A stretch of 64,000 bases of DNA from Myxocyprinus asiaticus. Lineage: Eukaryota; Chordata; Actinopteri; Cypriniformes; Catostomidae. The DNA is taken from contig NC_059358.1 in assembly GCF_019703515.2 (NCBI RefSeq), positions 48,116,094-48,180,093 on the forward strand, read 5' to 3'. Shown piece by piece: positions 1 through 9,854 of this stretch (within the stretch, counting starts at the first letter, position 1; each line of letters begins with the position of its first letter). The position numbers and the translations under genes are program-made. The notes under the pieces were generated by a model that ran no database searches, had not been told where the DNA came from, and saw only the letters and a program-made list of their open reading frames with translations.

Positions 1-1019
1 AGTAGCAGAGAGACAGTCGAACAATGACAGAGTAAGTGACCCGTGTAGGACGGGCAGAGACCCGTACACTTAAATGCTCTCTGCACACATGTATCTATTA
101 CCTCAACAGATGAGAACCACTCAAAGCATGCTGTCCCACAAACACTGAGCTCTTCCCAGCATTCCCTGCCTCAAACACACCCACGTGAGAACAGTACTGT
201 CTATAATAGACTAGTCTCAACCTCAGTCCATTCACTGGCTGCCTACTGTAAAATGGCAAGAGCACATTTCCTTAAGGATATCATAAAATCCTTCATAAAA
301 GAGTTGCAAACCAAGAACCAAACCAACCAGCTCTGTTACAAGCTTTGATTTAACACAAAAAGTATTATAAGGTGCAAGACTAAAATGTAAAAAAAATGTA
401 AAAATAAATAAATAATAATAATGATAAATAATAATTAAAAACAATCCTTAAAATTATTGATTTAAATTTGTTGATTATAAGTATAGAAACAATATGTGTG
501 GACTTTTTTGCTAAATATATTTATATATTTGCAAATATGTAAGTAGAAATGTCCCTATTGCACCATATAAAAATTACGTTGAATGACACAGGCTTCAATG
601 GAAGCATATGCCATAGATTAACAACCTCTGAGCTCACAGTAGGTCTGTCTTTAAAGGTTTATATGTTATCATTAAAAATCGACTTGCCAATGGAGCAAAT
701 TAATAGGATTTTTACTTCCATAACAGGACTGTTGTGCTCTATTGAGGAAGAAATGACTAAGTTCAGGCATGAAACTCTAAATTTTAAGTTTAAATGTACA
801 AGTATAAGCCCAAAGTATACTTCTATTTTGACACGAACACTCAGGGTCTGTATACAGGCAAACACGAGCCTGTCAAAGTATACTCCATTTGACGGTGCAC
901 CCATATACATGTGGTTGGCGCATGCGCACTACGACTGAATGAAACACCTGACTATTTCTCTTCTTCAGGAGTTTAAACCCATAAAGATGTCTTTATAGTC
1001 CTTTAGACTCGAGTTATAA
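1..1019. other. no gene recognised; AT-rich intergenic sequence
   Basis: No exon or transposon protein can be recognised here. The stretch 350-560 is very AT-rich. A block at about 815-895 contains two copies of an AAGTATACT-type motif and resembles the ends of a MITE-like sequence near 57290-57580, so part of it may be an old non-autonomous transposon. The open frames are short and look random. Confidence 0.5.
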
Positions 1020-1289
1020 AATGACAGTTCCCTTACAACTCAGTACACTCGACATTGCATAGTAACGCATATGGGGAGTGCCTTCTTACACAAACTAGTT
1101 GAAACCTCTCTATAATAACGCCAATATTCTAATATTGACTATGGTGTTTGAGCTCCGCCTGTTTTAACACAGAAACTGTCTGCTATAAATACAGGTGCAC
1201 AAACACCATTTCCTCAGAATTTCTTCCTAGACAGCAATCATCTCTTGTCTAGAAGCCCTCTACCTTCACCGTCGATATACACGTGTCAG

Positions 1290-1530
1290 TGGGCGGAATC
1301 TTCACGGCAGGACTTTCCGCTCCCCTGCAGTGCTCCAGCAAACATCTCCTCTCCACCAATAGCTGGTGTGTGGTGAGCGTACTGGTGCACTATGGCTGCC
1401 GTTGTATCATCCAGGTGGATGCTGCACACTGGTGGTGGTTGAGGAGAGTCCCCTGTTCACTGTGTAAAGCGCTTTGAGTGTAGTGTCAGATGTCAGTGCT
1501 ATATAAATGTAACATTCATTCATTCATTAT
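1290..1530 (+). repeat. SINE/LINE-tail-like repeat ending in (CATT)n, inside the DIRS element
   Basis: A block with the phrase CATCCAGGTGGATGCTGCAC, then AAAGCGCTTTGAGTG, a GCTATATAAATGTAA tail and a short CATT microsatellite, interrupts the 5' part of the DIRS element. The tail resembles, in reverse orientation, the one at 26520-26600. It looks like a retroposed insertion made after the DIRS element landed. I cannot name the family. Confidence 0.55.
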
Positions 1531-2282
1531 ATATCTAAAAGAGTCACTTACATGTTCACGTCTTTTTAAAGATGTCGTTCCTTAAGTGTTCCTTGTGCAA
1601 GAGGCACATTCCGCCATCAGATCAGCATGAGAGCTGCGCTTACTCATGGAGACAGACTGTCCTCACTGTGAGGGCATAAGTCTCAAGACGCTTCGCTCGC
1701 AAATCACCCTCGTTCTGAGGGACGATTCAGCCTCACGTGCCCTCCCACCCACCTCTTCTGTGATACCCGAGGATTCACATGAGGAGGCACGGCAGGGCTG
1801 CAAGTTCGCCCCATACATCCTTCCAAACCGTGTGACAAACAACCACACTGGATCAGCACTCCACGCAATGGCGGTGCTCCAGGTATTTTAAGCCAAGCTC
1901 CTTAGGCAAATTGACGAGAACAGCTTCGATCCAGAGACATTCAAAGAACTCCGCACCGCTACAGACTTGGCGCTGCATGCCGCGAAAGTCACTGCGCAGG
2001 CCATCGGCAAGTCCATGGGCAATTCTGGATCGACATATCACTCATTTCTGTGAGGGTCAGCCATTTAAGGAAAGCCACTCGGTTGGATGCTCCAGTGTCT
2101 CCAGCCAGCCTCTTTGAATAAGTTTGCCGAGCGTTACATCACGACTCAGCAGCAGTCACAGGCTATGAGACACTTTATGCCCAAACGGAGTATATCACAG
2201 TCGGTTCGCCCTCACTCTGTTTTGAGCTAGCGCCCAACTAAAAGCCCCATACCTGCTGCCTCACCAGCACCTGCATATCAAC

Positions 2283-2921
2283 ATGCGCAGCAAAAGTGCT
2301 CCTGATGGGCACAACTTCGGACTGTCTCTGGCTCCTCGCACATTCACAAAGTGCATCGATGTGGTTCTCGCCCCTCTGAGACTGAGCAGCGTGCGCATCT
2401 TGAACTACCTCGATGATTGGCTGTTACCCGAGCAATCAGAGGCTTTGTTATGCCAGCACAGAGACTTACTGCTTCAGCCATTCTACAGTGTCTGTCTATT
2501 TGCCTCAGTGGAGAATACCCACTGTCCCCTCTGGTACATCGAAGTCCCAAGTTGTCAGGCGGAAAGTGGTGACCACGGATGCTTCCAACACAGGTTGGGG
2601 GGCGGTGTGCGATGGACTTTCGGCACCTGGACAGGTGCAAGGAGGGTGTGGCACATCAACCGCCTAGAGCTATTGGCTGTATTTCTAGCCTTGTAGGCTT
2701 TTCAGTCAGAAATAATGAGCTGTCATGTCTTGGTTCACTCAGACAACATAACAGTTATGGCATATATAAACCGCCAAGGCAGAATTAATTCACCGCCACT
2801 GTTGAGACTGAAGCGTCGCCGCCTCCTATGCAGTGAGCATCATCTCCTCTCCCTGAGAGCGACATATGTCCCAGGCCGCCTGAATTACGGCTGGGACCTA
2901 CTGTCACACAAACAGTATTGA
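2283..2921 (+). pseudogene. DIRS reverse transcriptase / RNase H remnant
   Basis: The first frame shows the DIRS RT end, with LAPRTFTKC followed by LNYLDDWLLP; YLDD is the catalytic motif. A second frame carries the RNase H start, TTDASNTGWGA, and then HINRLELLAVFLAL and HSDNITVMAYINRQG. Between RT and RNase H, 2501-2552 is an out-of-place near-copy of 2960-3010, a segment that belongs downstream of RNase H. Frames change and the fingers/palm of RT upstream are missing, so the polyprotein is dead. DIRS RTs normally copy a circular RNA intermediate. Confidence 0.8.
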
Positions 2922-3042
2922 GGATTTGGAAAATATTCGGCAAAGTGGAAATTGATCTGTATGCCTCAGTGGAGAATGCCCACTGTCCCCTCTAGTACCT
3001 GAAGTCCCAATCCCTGTTGGGAACAGACGCAATGGCACACAA

Positions 3043-4320
3043 ATGGCCAGCGAAATGCAAATATTCATTTCCCCCGGTATGCCTGATTCACTCTGTCATA
3101 TGCAATGTCCGAGAGGACAAGGAAATGGTTCTATTAGTTGCGCTGAAATGGCCCAACCAGCCATGGTTTCCGGAAATGATGGAGATGCTGTACAGCTCGC
3201 CATGGGAAATACTGCTGAGGAGGGATCTCCTCTCTCAGGCACAAGGCACAATCTGGCATCTCCAGCCCCAGCTGTGGAAACTGCATGTGTGGCCCCTGAA
3301 CGGGGCGCACTACACACACCAGAACTGACATGTTCAGACATGAACACCATTTTACAGGCCAGAGCAAAGTCCACGAGACGCCTCTACATGCTAAAATGGA
3401 AGGTGTTCACTGATTGGTGTCTCTTACATGGCAAGGACCCAGTAAACTGCCCCATACATGAAATTCTAATATTTCTTCAAGAGCGATTAGACGCAGGATT
3501 CACCCCGTCAACGTTCAAAGTGTATGTGGCAAATATATCTGCTTATCACGCACATGAAGCCGGCGCCTCTATAGGCAAGCATGATTTAATCATAAAGTTC
3601 CTTAAGGGAGCAAGGCGATTAAACCCACTTTGGCTGGCTACAGTCCCGACTTGGGACTTAACTTTAGTCCTAAAAGCTCTCACAGGGCCCCCCTTCGAGC
3701 CTTTGGACTCTGTTGATTTGCGCATGCTCTCCATTAAGACCGCACTACTTCTGGCTCTGGCCTCAGTAAAACAGGTAAGTGACCTGCATGCACTATCAGA
3801 CGGCAATTCATGTCTGGAGTTTGGCCCCGGTCTTTCCAGAGCCACTGTCAAACCCAGGAAAGGCTATGTGCCAAAGGTCCTAACCACGCCCTTCAAAGCA
3901 CAGGTGGTTCACCTTCAGGCCTTCTTTCCTCCATTTAATTCAGATGAGGAACAATCATTGCATTTGTTATGCCCTGTGCGGGCACTACATGCATACGTTG
4001 AGCGTATTTGCCAGTTCAGACTGTCTGATCAGCTCTTTATATGGTATGGAGGATGCACAAAAGGAATGTCCATCTCCAAGCAAAGGCTCTCTCACTGGAT
4101 TGTCGATGCAATTGCCCTGGCTTATGAGTCACAGGGTAAGACTTGCCCAATTGTTGTTAAAGCACACTCAACTAGAGGCATGGCCTCCTCATGGGCATGG
4201 ACGAATGGTGTGTCCTTACAAGACATATGTTTTGCAGCAAGACAGTCCTCTCAAAACACATTTGCAAGGTTTTACAATCTAGATGTAACATCTCTTTCTT
4301 CACAAGTCCTCTCTGTTTAG
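3043..4320 (+). CDS. DIRS tyrosine recombinase (open frame, first catalytic Arg replaced)
   Basis: A 425-residue open frame whose last ~310 residues read as a DIRS tyrosine recombinase. An N-terminal SAM-like core-binding part (ARAKSTRRLYMLKWKVF onward) is followed by the catalytic domain. His375-x-x-Arg378 (HSTRG) and the nucleophile Tyr411 (RFYNLD) are visible. The box-I arginine, expected in an RVSDLHAL-type motif, is Gln244 (KQVSDLHAL; codon CAG at 3772-3774), which a CpG transition of CGG would give. The first ~100 residues overlap the post-RNase-H region in another frame, so the real start is probably further in. These enzymes integrate the circular cDNA. The frame is intact but the protein is probably inactive. 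Confidence 0.82.
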   Translation: MASEMQIFISPGMPDSLCHMQCPRGQGNGSISCAEMAQPAMVSGNDGDAVQLAMGNTAEEGSPLSGTRHNLASPAPAVETACVAPERGALHTPELTCSDMNTILQARAKSTRRLYMLKWKVFTDWCLLHGKDPVNCPIHEILIFLQERLDAGFTPSTFKVYVANISAYHAHEAGASIGKHDLIIKFLKGARRLNPLWLATVPTWDLTLVLKALTGPPFEPLDSVDLRMLSIKTALLLALASVKQVSDLHALSDGNSCLEFGPGLSRATVKPRKGYVPKVLTTPFKAQVVHLQAFFPPFNSDEEQSLHLLCPVRALHAYVERICQFRLSDQLFIWYGGCTKGMSISKQRLSHWIVDAIALAYESQGKTCPIVVKAHSTRGMASSWAWTNGVSLQDICFAARQSSQNTFARFYNLDVTSLSSQVLSV

Positions 4321-4674
4321 AGCACTTGCTATTCATTGGCCAAATATATATACTTATGCCCTTCCCTTTAAGTATGGGCTCCCCATCATTTACACAACCG
4401 CCTGCATTCAGGCTATATAATTTACCATAAAGCCACAAGCACTTTCATTATAAATAAACTCCCTTCCCGACTGGGTTCATAAGGAGTTAATTCATACTAT
4501 ATGACTATAGTTCATATATTCATTATGAGTGCTCCCCTCCTGACCAACACGAGGATCACTCACTGTGGCATACTTATGTCGGTTGCCATCCCACAAGACT
4601 GCGGCCCCATGTTTCCTCTCTGGGAAGTTATGTCGTGTAGTGCGCTGTGATGGGATTCTGTTCCACATATGAGT

Positions 4675-5035
4675 TACTACAAAATGACGAGTGCACTGAA
4701 TCTTAAGGGAACATCTCTGTTGCGTAAGTAACCTCGGTTCCCTGAGACGAAGGGAACAAGACATTGCGAATGCTAGCTGCACTACAAGACTCAGAGTTCT
4801 TGAGGCACGAGCTATGCACACTTTGTTCTCAGTCAGAAATTGAGGAAATGGTGTTTCTGCACCTGTTTTTTCCGCACCAAAACAGGCGGGGCTCAAACAC
4901 CATAGCCAATATTAGAATACTGGCATTGTTGTAGAGAGCTTTCAACTAGGTCCTGTAAGAAGGCACTCCCCATATGCATTACTACGCAATGTCTCGTTCC
5001 CTTCATCTCAGGGAACCAAGGTTACATACGTAAAT
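4675..5035. repeat. DIRS internal complementary region and right inverted terminal repeat
   Basis: The span 4725-4775 is the reverse complement of 4985-5033, with only a few mismatches. The span 4676-4708 is the reverse complement of the left tip near 1020-1052. Positions 4840-5000 pair with 1054-1225. An internal copy matching the outer edges of both terminal repeats is the diagnostic DIRS feature, used to close the circular intermediate. Confidence 0.85.
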
Positions 5036-5260
5036 GAGACGGTTTATACAGACCTCCTTACACGCGCTCTTGACGTACACATCTACTGTTGACATTTTAC
5101 CATATCCTGTTGTTTACCCGTGATTACATCTTCTAGTGCATCTTCATGACAACAGTGGCTCAAATGTGAGTGCTGCCACTTTTGCACCTATTAATTAGTT
5201 CAAATAATTCCAGGTGCATGCGCATTCGAAGACACGTGGTTAAAAAAAAAATCGAGAGGG
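5036..5260. other. no feature recognised
   Basis: Nothing recognisable: unique-looking sequence between the DIRS right end and the foldback element. Confidence 0.4.
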
Positions 5261-5714
5261 TCCTCGCTGCAGACTTTAGCGCGATAATGTAGTGGATCTA
5301 ATCCTCTGCGTAGTGTATTTTGGTGACATAGTGGATGTTTTGGTTTTTATGCATTACACTGAGTACATTATTACTTAGTATTACACTGAGACATTTGTTT
5401 AGCTTAGCTTTTAAAAATGGTCATAACCATGGATTTTGTAAATTACTTTTCCTTATTTTATAATTTTCGAGAATTCTCAGAACCGCTCTGAATACACTGT
5501 AATAATGCTTATACACAATACAGACAGGACAGAGCAGGGTGTGTATGTTATATGAATATTAACTGTATTAATGACCATTAAGTACGCTAAAGTAATAAAA
5601 CAAAAGATTAAAATGTGAATACGCATGCATATTAAAACATCTACTATTTCACTGAAATCCAATACGCATGGGATTAGATCCACTACGTCATCGTGCTATA
5701 ATCTGCAGCGAGGA
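5261..5714. mobile_element. foldback element with ~85-bp inverted arms
   Basis: The arm at 5261-5345, starting TCCTCGCTGCAGA, is the reverse complement of 5630-5714, which ends TCTGCAGCGAGGA. The arms share GTAGTGGATCTAATCC and are roughly 80% identical. They flank about 285 bp of AT-rich sequence with no coding potential. A non-autonomous foldback or MITE-type transposon is the simplest reading. No clear target duplication was found, so the family is open. Confidence 0.65.
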
Positions 5715-6934
5715 GTACTTGGAGAATCAGGTTTATGGAAGGCCAGAGAGCTTTTTATTTGTGGACATGTAACGTGTACAGACGACATAATGTGTGAATG
5801 CGTTATTGTGCCTAAACACGTAATTTTGTGTACAGACGTCTACGTTTTGTCCAATGGTGAGCCCGAAAACATACAAAATTTGCATAAAGTTGATTACCCA
5901 TGTGAATGGTGACCTAAACATCTACATAGTAGTATGTCACTAATGAATAATGTGTATGAAGATGACGTGCCATCATGCGTGACACTGTACGTAGTCTTAT
6001 GTAATTTCCTCTTTCCATATATGCCAGTGCTATCTAAAGTCACGTGATGATGACGGGGCGTTATGAACAAGACAAAGGACAAACTTCAAAATACATAGTG
6101 GAAACATGGCTTTACGAAATTTCATGAATAATCGCAAACACGTTTTTCAAGAATGCGCTCACTTGTGTTTGTATAAAATTATGTAGTGTAATTCTTACAT
6201 TAATAAATATTTATTAGATTATGGTAGCATTGAATTGAGTCCACATTTGTAACATTCATTTTTAATTGCATCCATTCACGTTTAAATCAATAAGCATCCG
6301 ATAAAACTCGAAACGATCCAGCATGAAGATGACTGAAAATAAATTCATCATCGTTCCTTGAGCTTGTGAAAAAGACTCTCTCCACTGGATTTTATCTTAA
6401 CTTCCAAAACTTTAATTCAACTAGATGACACAGGTGCTTCACAGCGGACTAGTGCTCTGCTTGGTCATCTTACACAACACACACAGCATGCATGATTCTC
6501 AATGTCTTTGGAGTTTCCAGTGTATGAGCGCTCGGCTTCACACATTCACTTTAAAGCATGTAGCTAATGCAGACTAATATTGCAGGTGTTTGTGGTTTAA
6601 TGATCACACTAGGACATGCCATGATTTTAAATGAATCCTTTTTTTTATGGCAGTCTATTATTGTGGTATTATCTGTTTCAGATAAACCTGTCCCTAAATA
6701 GCACATAAAAACAAAATGAACTATAATTGGTCACTTTAAATGTCAGTCACATAATCTCTTCCTGTCTAAGTCGGTGGTTCCTGAACAGAATAAGCTGCAG
6801 TGTTACCAGACTTTATGTTGTTAGTCAAAAGTTTGGCTAAGCCATAGACAGGAGCTCATGTTCAGTCCAGTTTGAAGCTAGAGATGAAGGACAGACAGGA
6901 CGGGTGTATTTGGGCAGAGGCAGTGCTCACTTAC
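5715..6934. other. no gene recognised
   Basis: AT-rich sequence without recognisable exons or element proteins. If the bbs9 copy at right continued in its normal order, its next exons would fall here or further left; I looked for them on the minus strand and did not find them. Confidence 0.4.
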
Positions 6935-7024
6935 TGGAAGTTAGCAACTTCAGCGTCACATCCTGGTACACCAGTAGCATGTTGTTATAGTCACCCATCA
7001 GGATGTTGGTGGAACCCTCAGAAA
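6935..7024 (-). pseudogene. bbs9: bbs9 exon (VSEG...YQDVTLK)
   Basis: Read on the minus strand, a CTCAG acceptor precedes an exon encoding VSEGSTNILMGDYNNM and LLVYQDVTLK, followed by a GTAAGT donor. Family members have VSEGTINTLIG..NNML..YQDVTLKWA at this point. The exon opens in phase 1, completing a Val codon with the G left by exon 7955-8143. The last codons read KLLTS rather than the expected KWA-type ending, a further sign of drift. Confidence 0.88.
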
Positions 7025-7617
7025 CTGAGGACACAGGCAGAGAGAGGTGAGCCGAGCATCGGATATGGAGGAGGATGTGTGTTTAGATGGACTGTGGTCT
7101 GACATTGAGCATCAGTGTGCGGTGGGAGGTCTTAAATCATAGAATACTTCTCACTTCAAAACCAACACACACACATACACAAAATACCTCAAATACCTCA
7201 AATCATCTATCTCCCTCTGAGGCAGATGTATGTGTATATTTATCTCCACCTGTTTTATCTTGAGATGGTCTGCATGAGTGTGAGTTGCAGTTCTACAGCA
7301 TGCCATGTAAACACAAGGACCATGAAACTATATGCTTTCTTACAAATACACACTTTGATGGATGACATGATCATCATCACCATCCTTTCTGCCATTGGTC
7401 CACAGACAGATAATCCCACCCCACATTGGGTTGGTTGAGTCAGAAGTTGACATAAGTACTCAAACAAAGAGAGCAATGTTTTGAACGCACCACAAAGTAA
7501 CAGTGTTACACTATTCATGAATTCAACCTACCAACGGCTTACTATAAGGAATTTTAAACTGGGAAAGGAGAAAATACTTAAACAATAAAATTACACAGCT
7601 TTAAAAATAAAACAAAT

Positions 7618-7905
7618 TTTTTTTTTTTTTTTTTTGTATTTACTATTGTTTTTTTTTTGTTGTTGTTTTTTTTACTAAAGAGTGAAAAGTGGTGCTTGTC
7701 CATGCAAAACTCTTTCAACATGGAAGCTGATCTGACAGTTTTCCAAATAATTGCAAATCAATTTCTAAAGGATGGTTCACACTCATACGATTAAATGCAC
7801 ATAAACCTAGTAATTACCAGCAAACCCTCGGAACAACCCAGAACACCTTAGCAACTGCATAACAACACCCTGACAACCACCCACCACACCCTAGCATCTA
7901 ATTTT
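7618..7905. repeat. poly-T tracts and a degenerate CCCTAGCAAC-type tandem repeat
   Basis: Poly-T runs at about 7618-7672 are followed at 7800-7905 by loosely repeated units of the form CCTAGCAACCACCC, each ~20 bp, well diverged. Both lie in the bbs9 intron between 7024 and 7955. Confidence 0.6.
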
Positions 7906-7954
7906 ACTCAGAAAACATAAAACCAAGTTCATGTCTAATTTCAGAACAGGACAC

Positions 7955-8143
7955 CTGATCCGTACAGCAGGAAACAGCTGGGATTGAACTCCAGTTTCTT
8001 CATGAAGCGGATCTGACCGTTGTCTTTGAGACAGAACACATTTCTCTCCCCCAGCACAAAAATGGAGGACATTGCTTGAGAGGTGTTAGGAACACAGATA
8101 CAGTATCTAGAGCTTCTTCTCCCAACACCAGCGTCCAGTCAGC
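7955..8143 (-). pseudogene. bbs9: bbs9 exon with frameshift
   Basis: The exon starts in phase 0 with ADWTLVLGEEALDTVSVF and, after a change of frame at about 8086-8092, continues with SSIFVLGERNVFCLKDNGQ and RFMKKLEFNPSCFLLYGS up to a GTGTCC donor. Both halves match the bbs9 propeller strand for strand. The exon is 189 nt; with phase-0 start and phase-1 end it should be 190 (or 187), so one base has been lost or two gained. Read straight through, the first frame hits a stop soon after the lesion. The acceptor is preceded by a (TG)n tract, the minus-strand view of the CA repeat at 8147-8182. Confidence 0.9.
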
Positions 8144-8146
8144 CTG

Positions 8147-8180
<34 letters not shown>

Positions 8181-8182
8181 AC
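8147..8182. repeat. (CA)n microsatellite at the bbs9 acceptor
   Basis: About 17 CA units with one interruption. On the transcribed strand this is a (UG)n tract directly upstream of the CAG acceptor of exon 7955-8143, taking the place of a pyrimidine tract. Confidence 0.95.
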
Positions 8183-8249
8183 ACAGTCATGTCCACAGGC
8201 AAACTTTCACACTGCACACAGCAGCACTTTCGCACATCGGGACACATAC

Positions 8250-8334
8250 CATCAGTCTCTTCCCTGAACTCTTGCTCTGTTGGTCAGAGTCGTGTCTGGT
8301 GTCTGCATATGTAGCTACAGCCAGTGTCTCATAC
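8250..8334 (-). pseudogene. bbs9: bbs9 exon (YETLAVAT...GKRLM)
   Basis: A TGCAG acceptor and GTATGT donor flank 85 nt encoding YETLAVATYADTRHD and SDQQSKSSGKRLM. Family members read YQVLA.ATDADKRQ..EQQKLGSGKRLV before VDWT. It ends in phase 0, matching the ADWT start of exon 7955-8143. This exon shows no frame break. Confidence 0.88.
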
Positions 8335-8870
8335 CTGCATTCAGAAGAGAGCAGAAGACATCAATGACACTGTTCAACACCACACACACCAGAGCATTTG
8401 AGCGGAGCAGAGCGAGACCGGAGGCGTGATAATTTCACCTGAGCGGACAGCCCCTTTTTGAAGATCCCACACCGCTCGCTCAGTCCCGCTTGCTCAACCT
8501 AGAATGTGCTTCTTGATATGCTGGTTTGGGAATCTGCGAAATAAGCAATAGGCCTGAGGTTATGGAGTTCAAACATTGTTTTAGTGAAGTTGCAAACCTT
8601 ATACATAAATGCAAAGTAAAAACCAAAGCTAAGAACGAGGAAGGAGAAAGAATTGAAAGGGAGTGGAGAGACTGTGAGAGTTAGCAAAGATTCCCTTTGG
8701 AATCTTAAACATTACATTGCCAGAGAGCACGAGGATGTTTTATGCAAACATGGTAGTGCAGCAAAAAGTGAGCTAGTAGGCGACACTACCATTTGATAAT
8801 TAAGAGATAAGTAGATAGTAAGGTATCTTGTTTTGCAATCATGTCAGTGCAGCTGTCAGCTAGATGCAGG
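8335..8870. other. intronic sequence; GC-rich MITE-like piece near 8400-8500
   Basis: The segment 8395-8500, with AGCGGAGCAGAGCG and CACCGCTCGCTC, has the look of a worn inverted-repeat element and shares GAGCGGAG-type wording with 15530-15630. Otherwise nothing recognised. Confidence 0.35.
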
Positions 8871-9084
8871 CCCGGTGTTGTATCGAATTGTGTTCCCCAC
8901 TGGAATCTGTTTCTCCCTAGCCCCAGTAGGGTATGGGGTTATGGTTAGGGTAGGGAAGGGTTAGGCTTAGGTTTGTGCATGGGGGAACGCATTCTGACAG
9001 CAGAGAATGTTACCGTTCCCCTCATACAGATCTGCTGGGGGGAAACAGATCCCGACGGGGAAACAGAGTTCGACAAAACACCGG
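8871..9084. mobile_element. palindromic MITE, ~45-bp terminal inverted repeats
   Basis: The left end 8871-8916 (CCCGGTGTTGTATCGAA..) is the reverse complement, with mismatches, of the right end 9040-9084 (..TTCGACAAAACACCGG). Both contain an ATCTGTTTC block. The centre holds G-rich, telomere-like wording (GGTTAGGGTAGGG). There is no coding capacity. I cannot place the superfamily because no target duplication is clear. Confidence 0.7.
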
Positions 9085-9854
9085 CTCTACAGGGTTGCGA
9101 ACATTAGAACATCCTCAATGAATAAGCTTGATAATACAGTATATTGGCAAAGCATATTTCCTTGATCCCGGCGAACACACAAAAAAAAATCCCTGCATCA
9201 AATCTAATAAACGTGTATGATCCTGCAGATCAGGGTGTCCTAATTTGCAGGCACAGAATTCTGCTTTCATGACTTCATTGTACAATCGAGAATTTGGTAA
9301 AGATTTCCGCTCTCGCATAGAGAATTTCATAGCGGAATTCTCACTTAATTGACTGCCTGTTGCTTTCGATTTCTGCTCCGGGATAAATTGCACATAACTG
9401 CTGGTCAGTTTTCCAAAGCCAAATCCATACCTTAACGATTAGTGAAACATAAAAAACTGACTCTAGATAAGTGGATGTGGATAACATCTCCCAACAATGC
9501 TTGCTGCATTCATGCACAGAGGAAAAAAAGCCAGAAATTATTATAGCCTTCATAAAATTATTTTTTTATTTTTATTTTTTTAACTTTTCTTAAACTAAGG
9601 CAGTGTAATTCGTGGATTAAATATTTATATATTTATTTTGGGATCATTAAACATGATTTCATGTAATATATACAGTATTGTACAAATTTTTACTTTATGC
9701 AGGACGAATATTTTATATTTGTTAAATCCATGGTTAAACCCTGCTGTACATATAAAGAGCGTATGCCCAACATGATCTTTTGACAAATATAAAGTCCAGA
9801 TTCACTTTATGCTGCTTTAAAAATAAAGGAAAAACAAAGGGGGCACATGGACAA
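9085..9854. other. no gene recognised
   Basis: AT-rich intronic sequence of the bbs9 copy; open frames on the minus strand show no recognisable motif. Confidence 0.4.

Larger units (their letters stand above)
1020..5035 (+). mobile_element. DIRS-type tyrosine-recombinase retrotransposon, degenerate
   Basis: The element reads left to right as a decayed gag-like region (about 1570-2280), reverse transcriptase with YLDDW (about 2283-2450), RNase H with TTDASNTGWG (about 2570-2700), a post-RNase-H region (about 2930-3300) and a tyrosine recombinase (to 4320). Its ends are inverted copies of each other (about 1054-1225 and 4840-5000), not direct LTRs. An internal complementary region at 4675-4775 matches the outer tips of both ends. 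This is the known DIRS1 design, in which a circular intermediate is integrated by the recombinase without a target duplication. Stops and frameshifts in gag and RT show it cannot move on its own. Confidence 0.9.

Noticed and set aside
3043..4320. A host integrase-like gene
   Set aside because: It lies inside DIRS terminal repeats right after RT and RNase H, so it belongs to the element.
8000..8182. An independent 60-codon minus-strand gene
   Set aside because: It is the frameshifted reading of the bbs9 exon plus the CA repeat.
9115..9553. Overlapping minus-strand frames as a gene
   Set aside because: No recognisable motif, splice-site context or neighbouring exon; consistent with random open frames.
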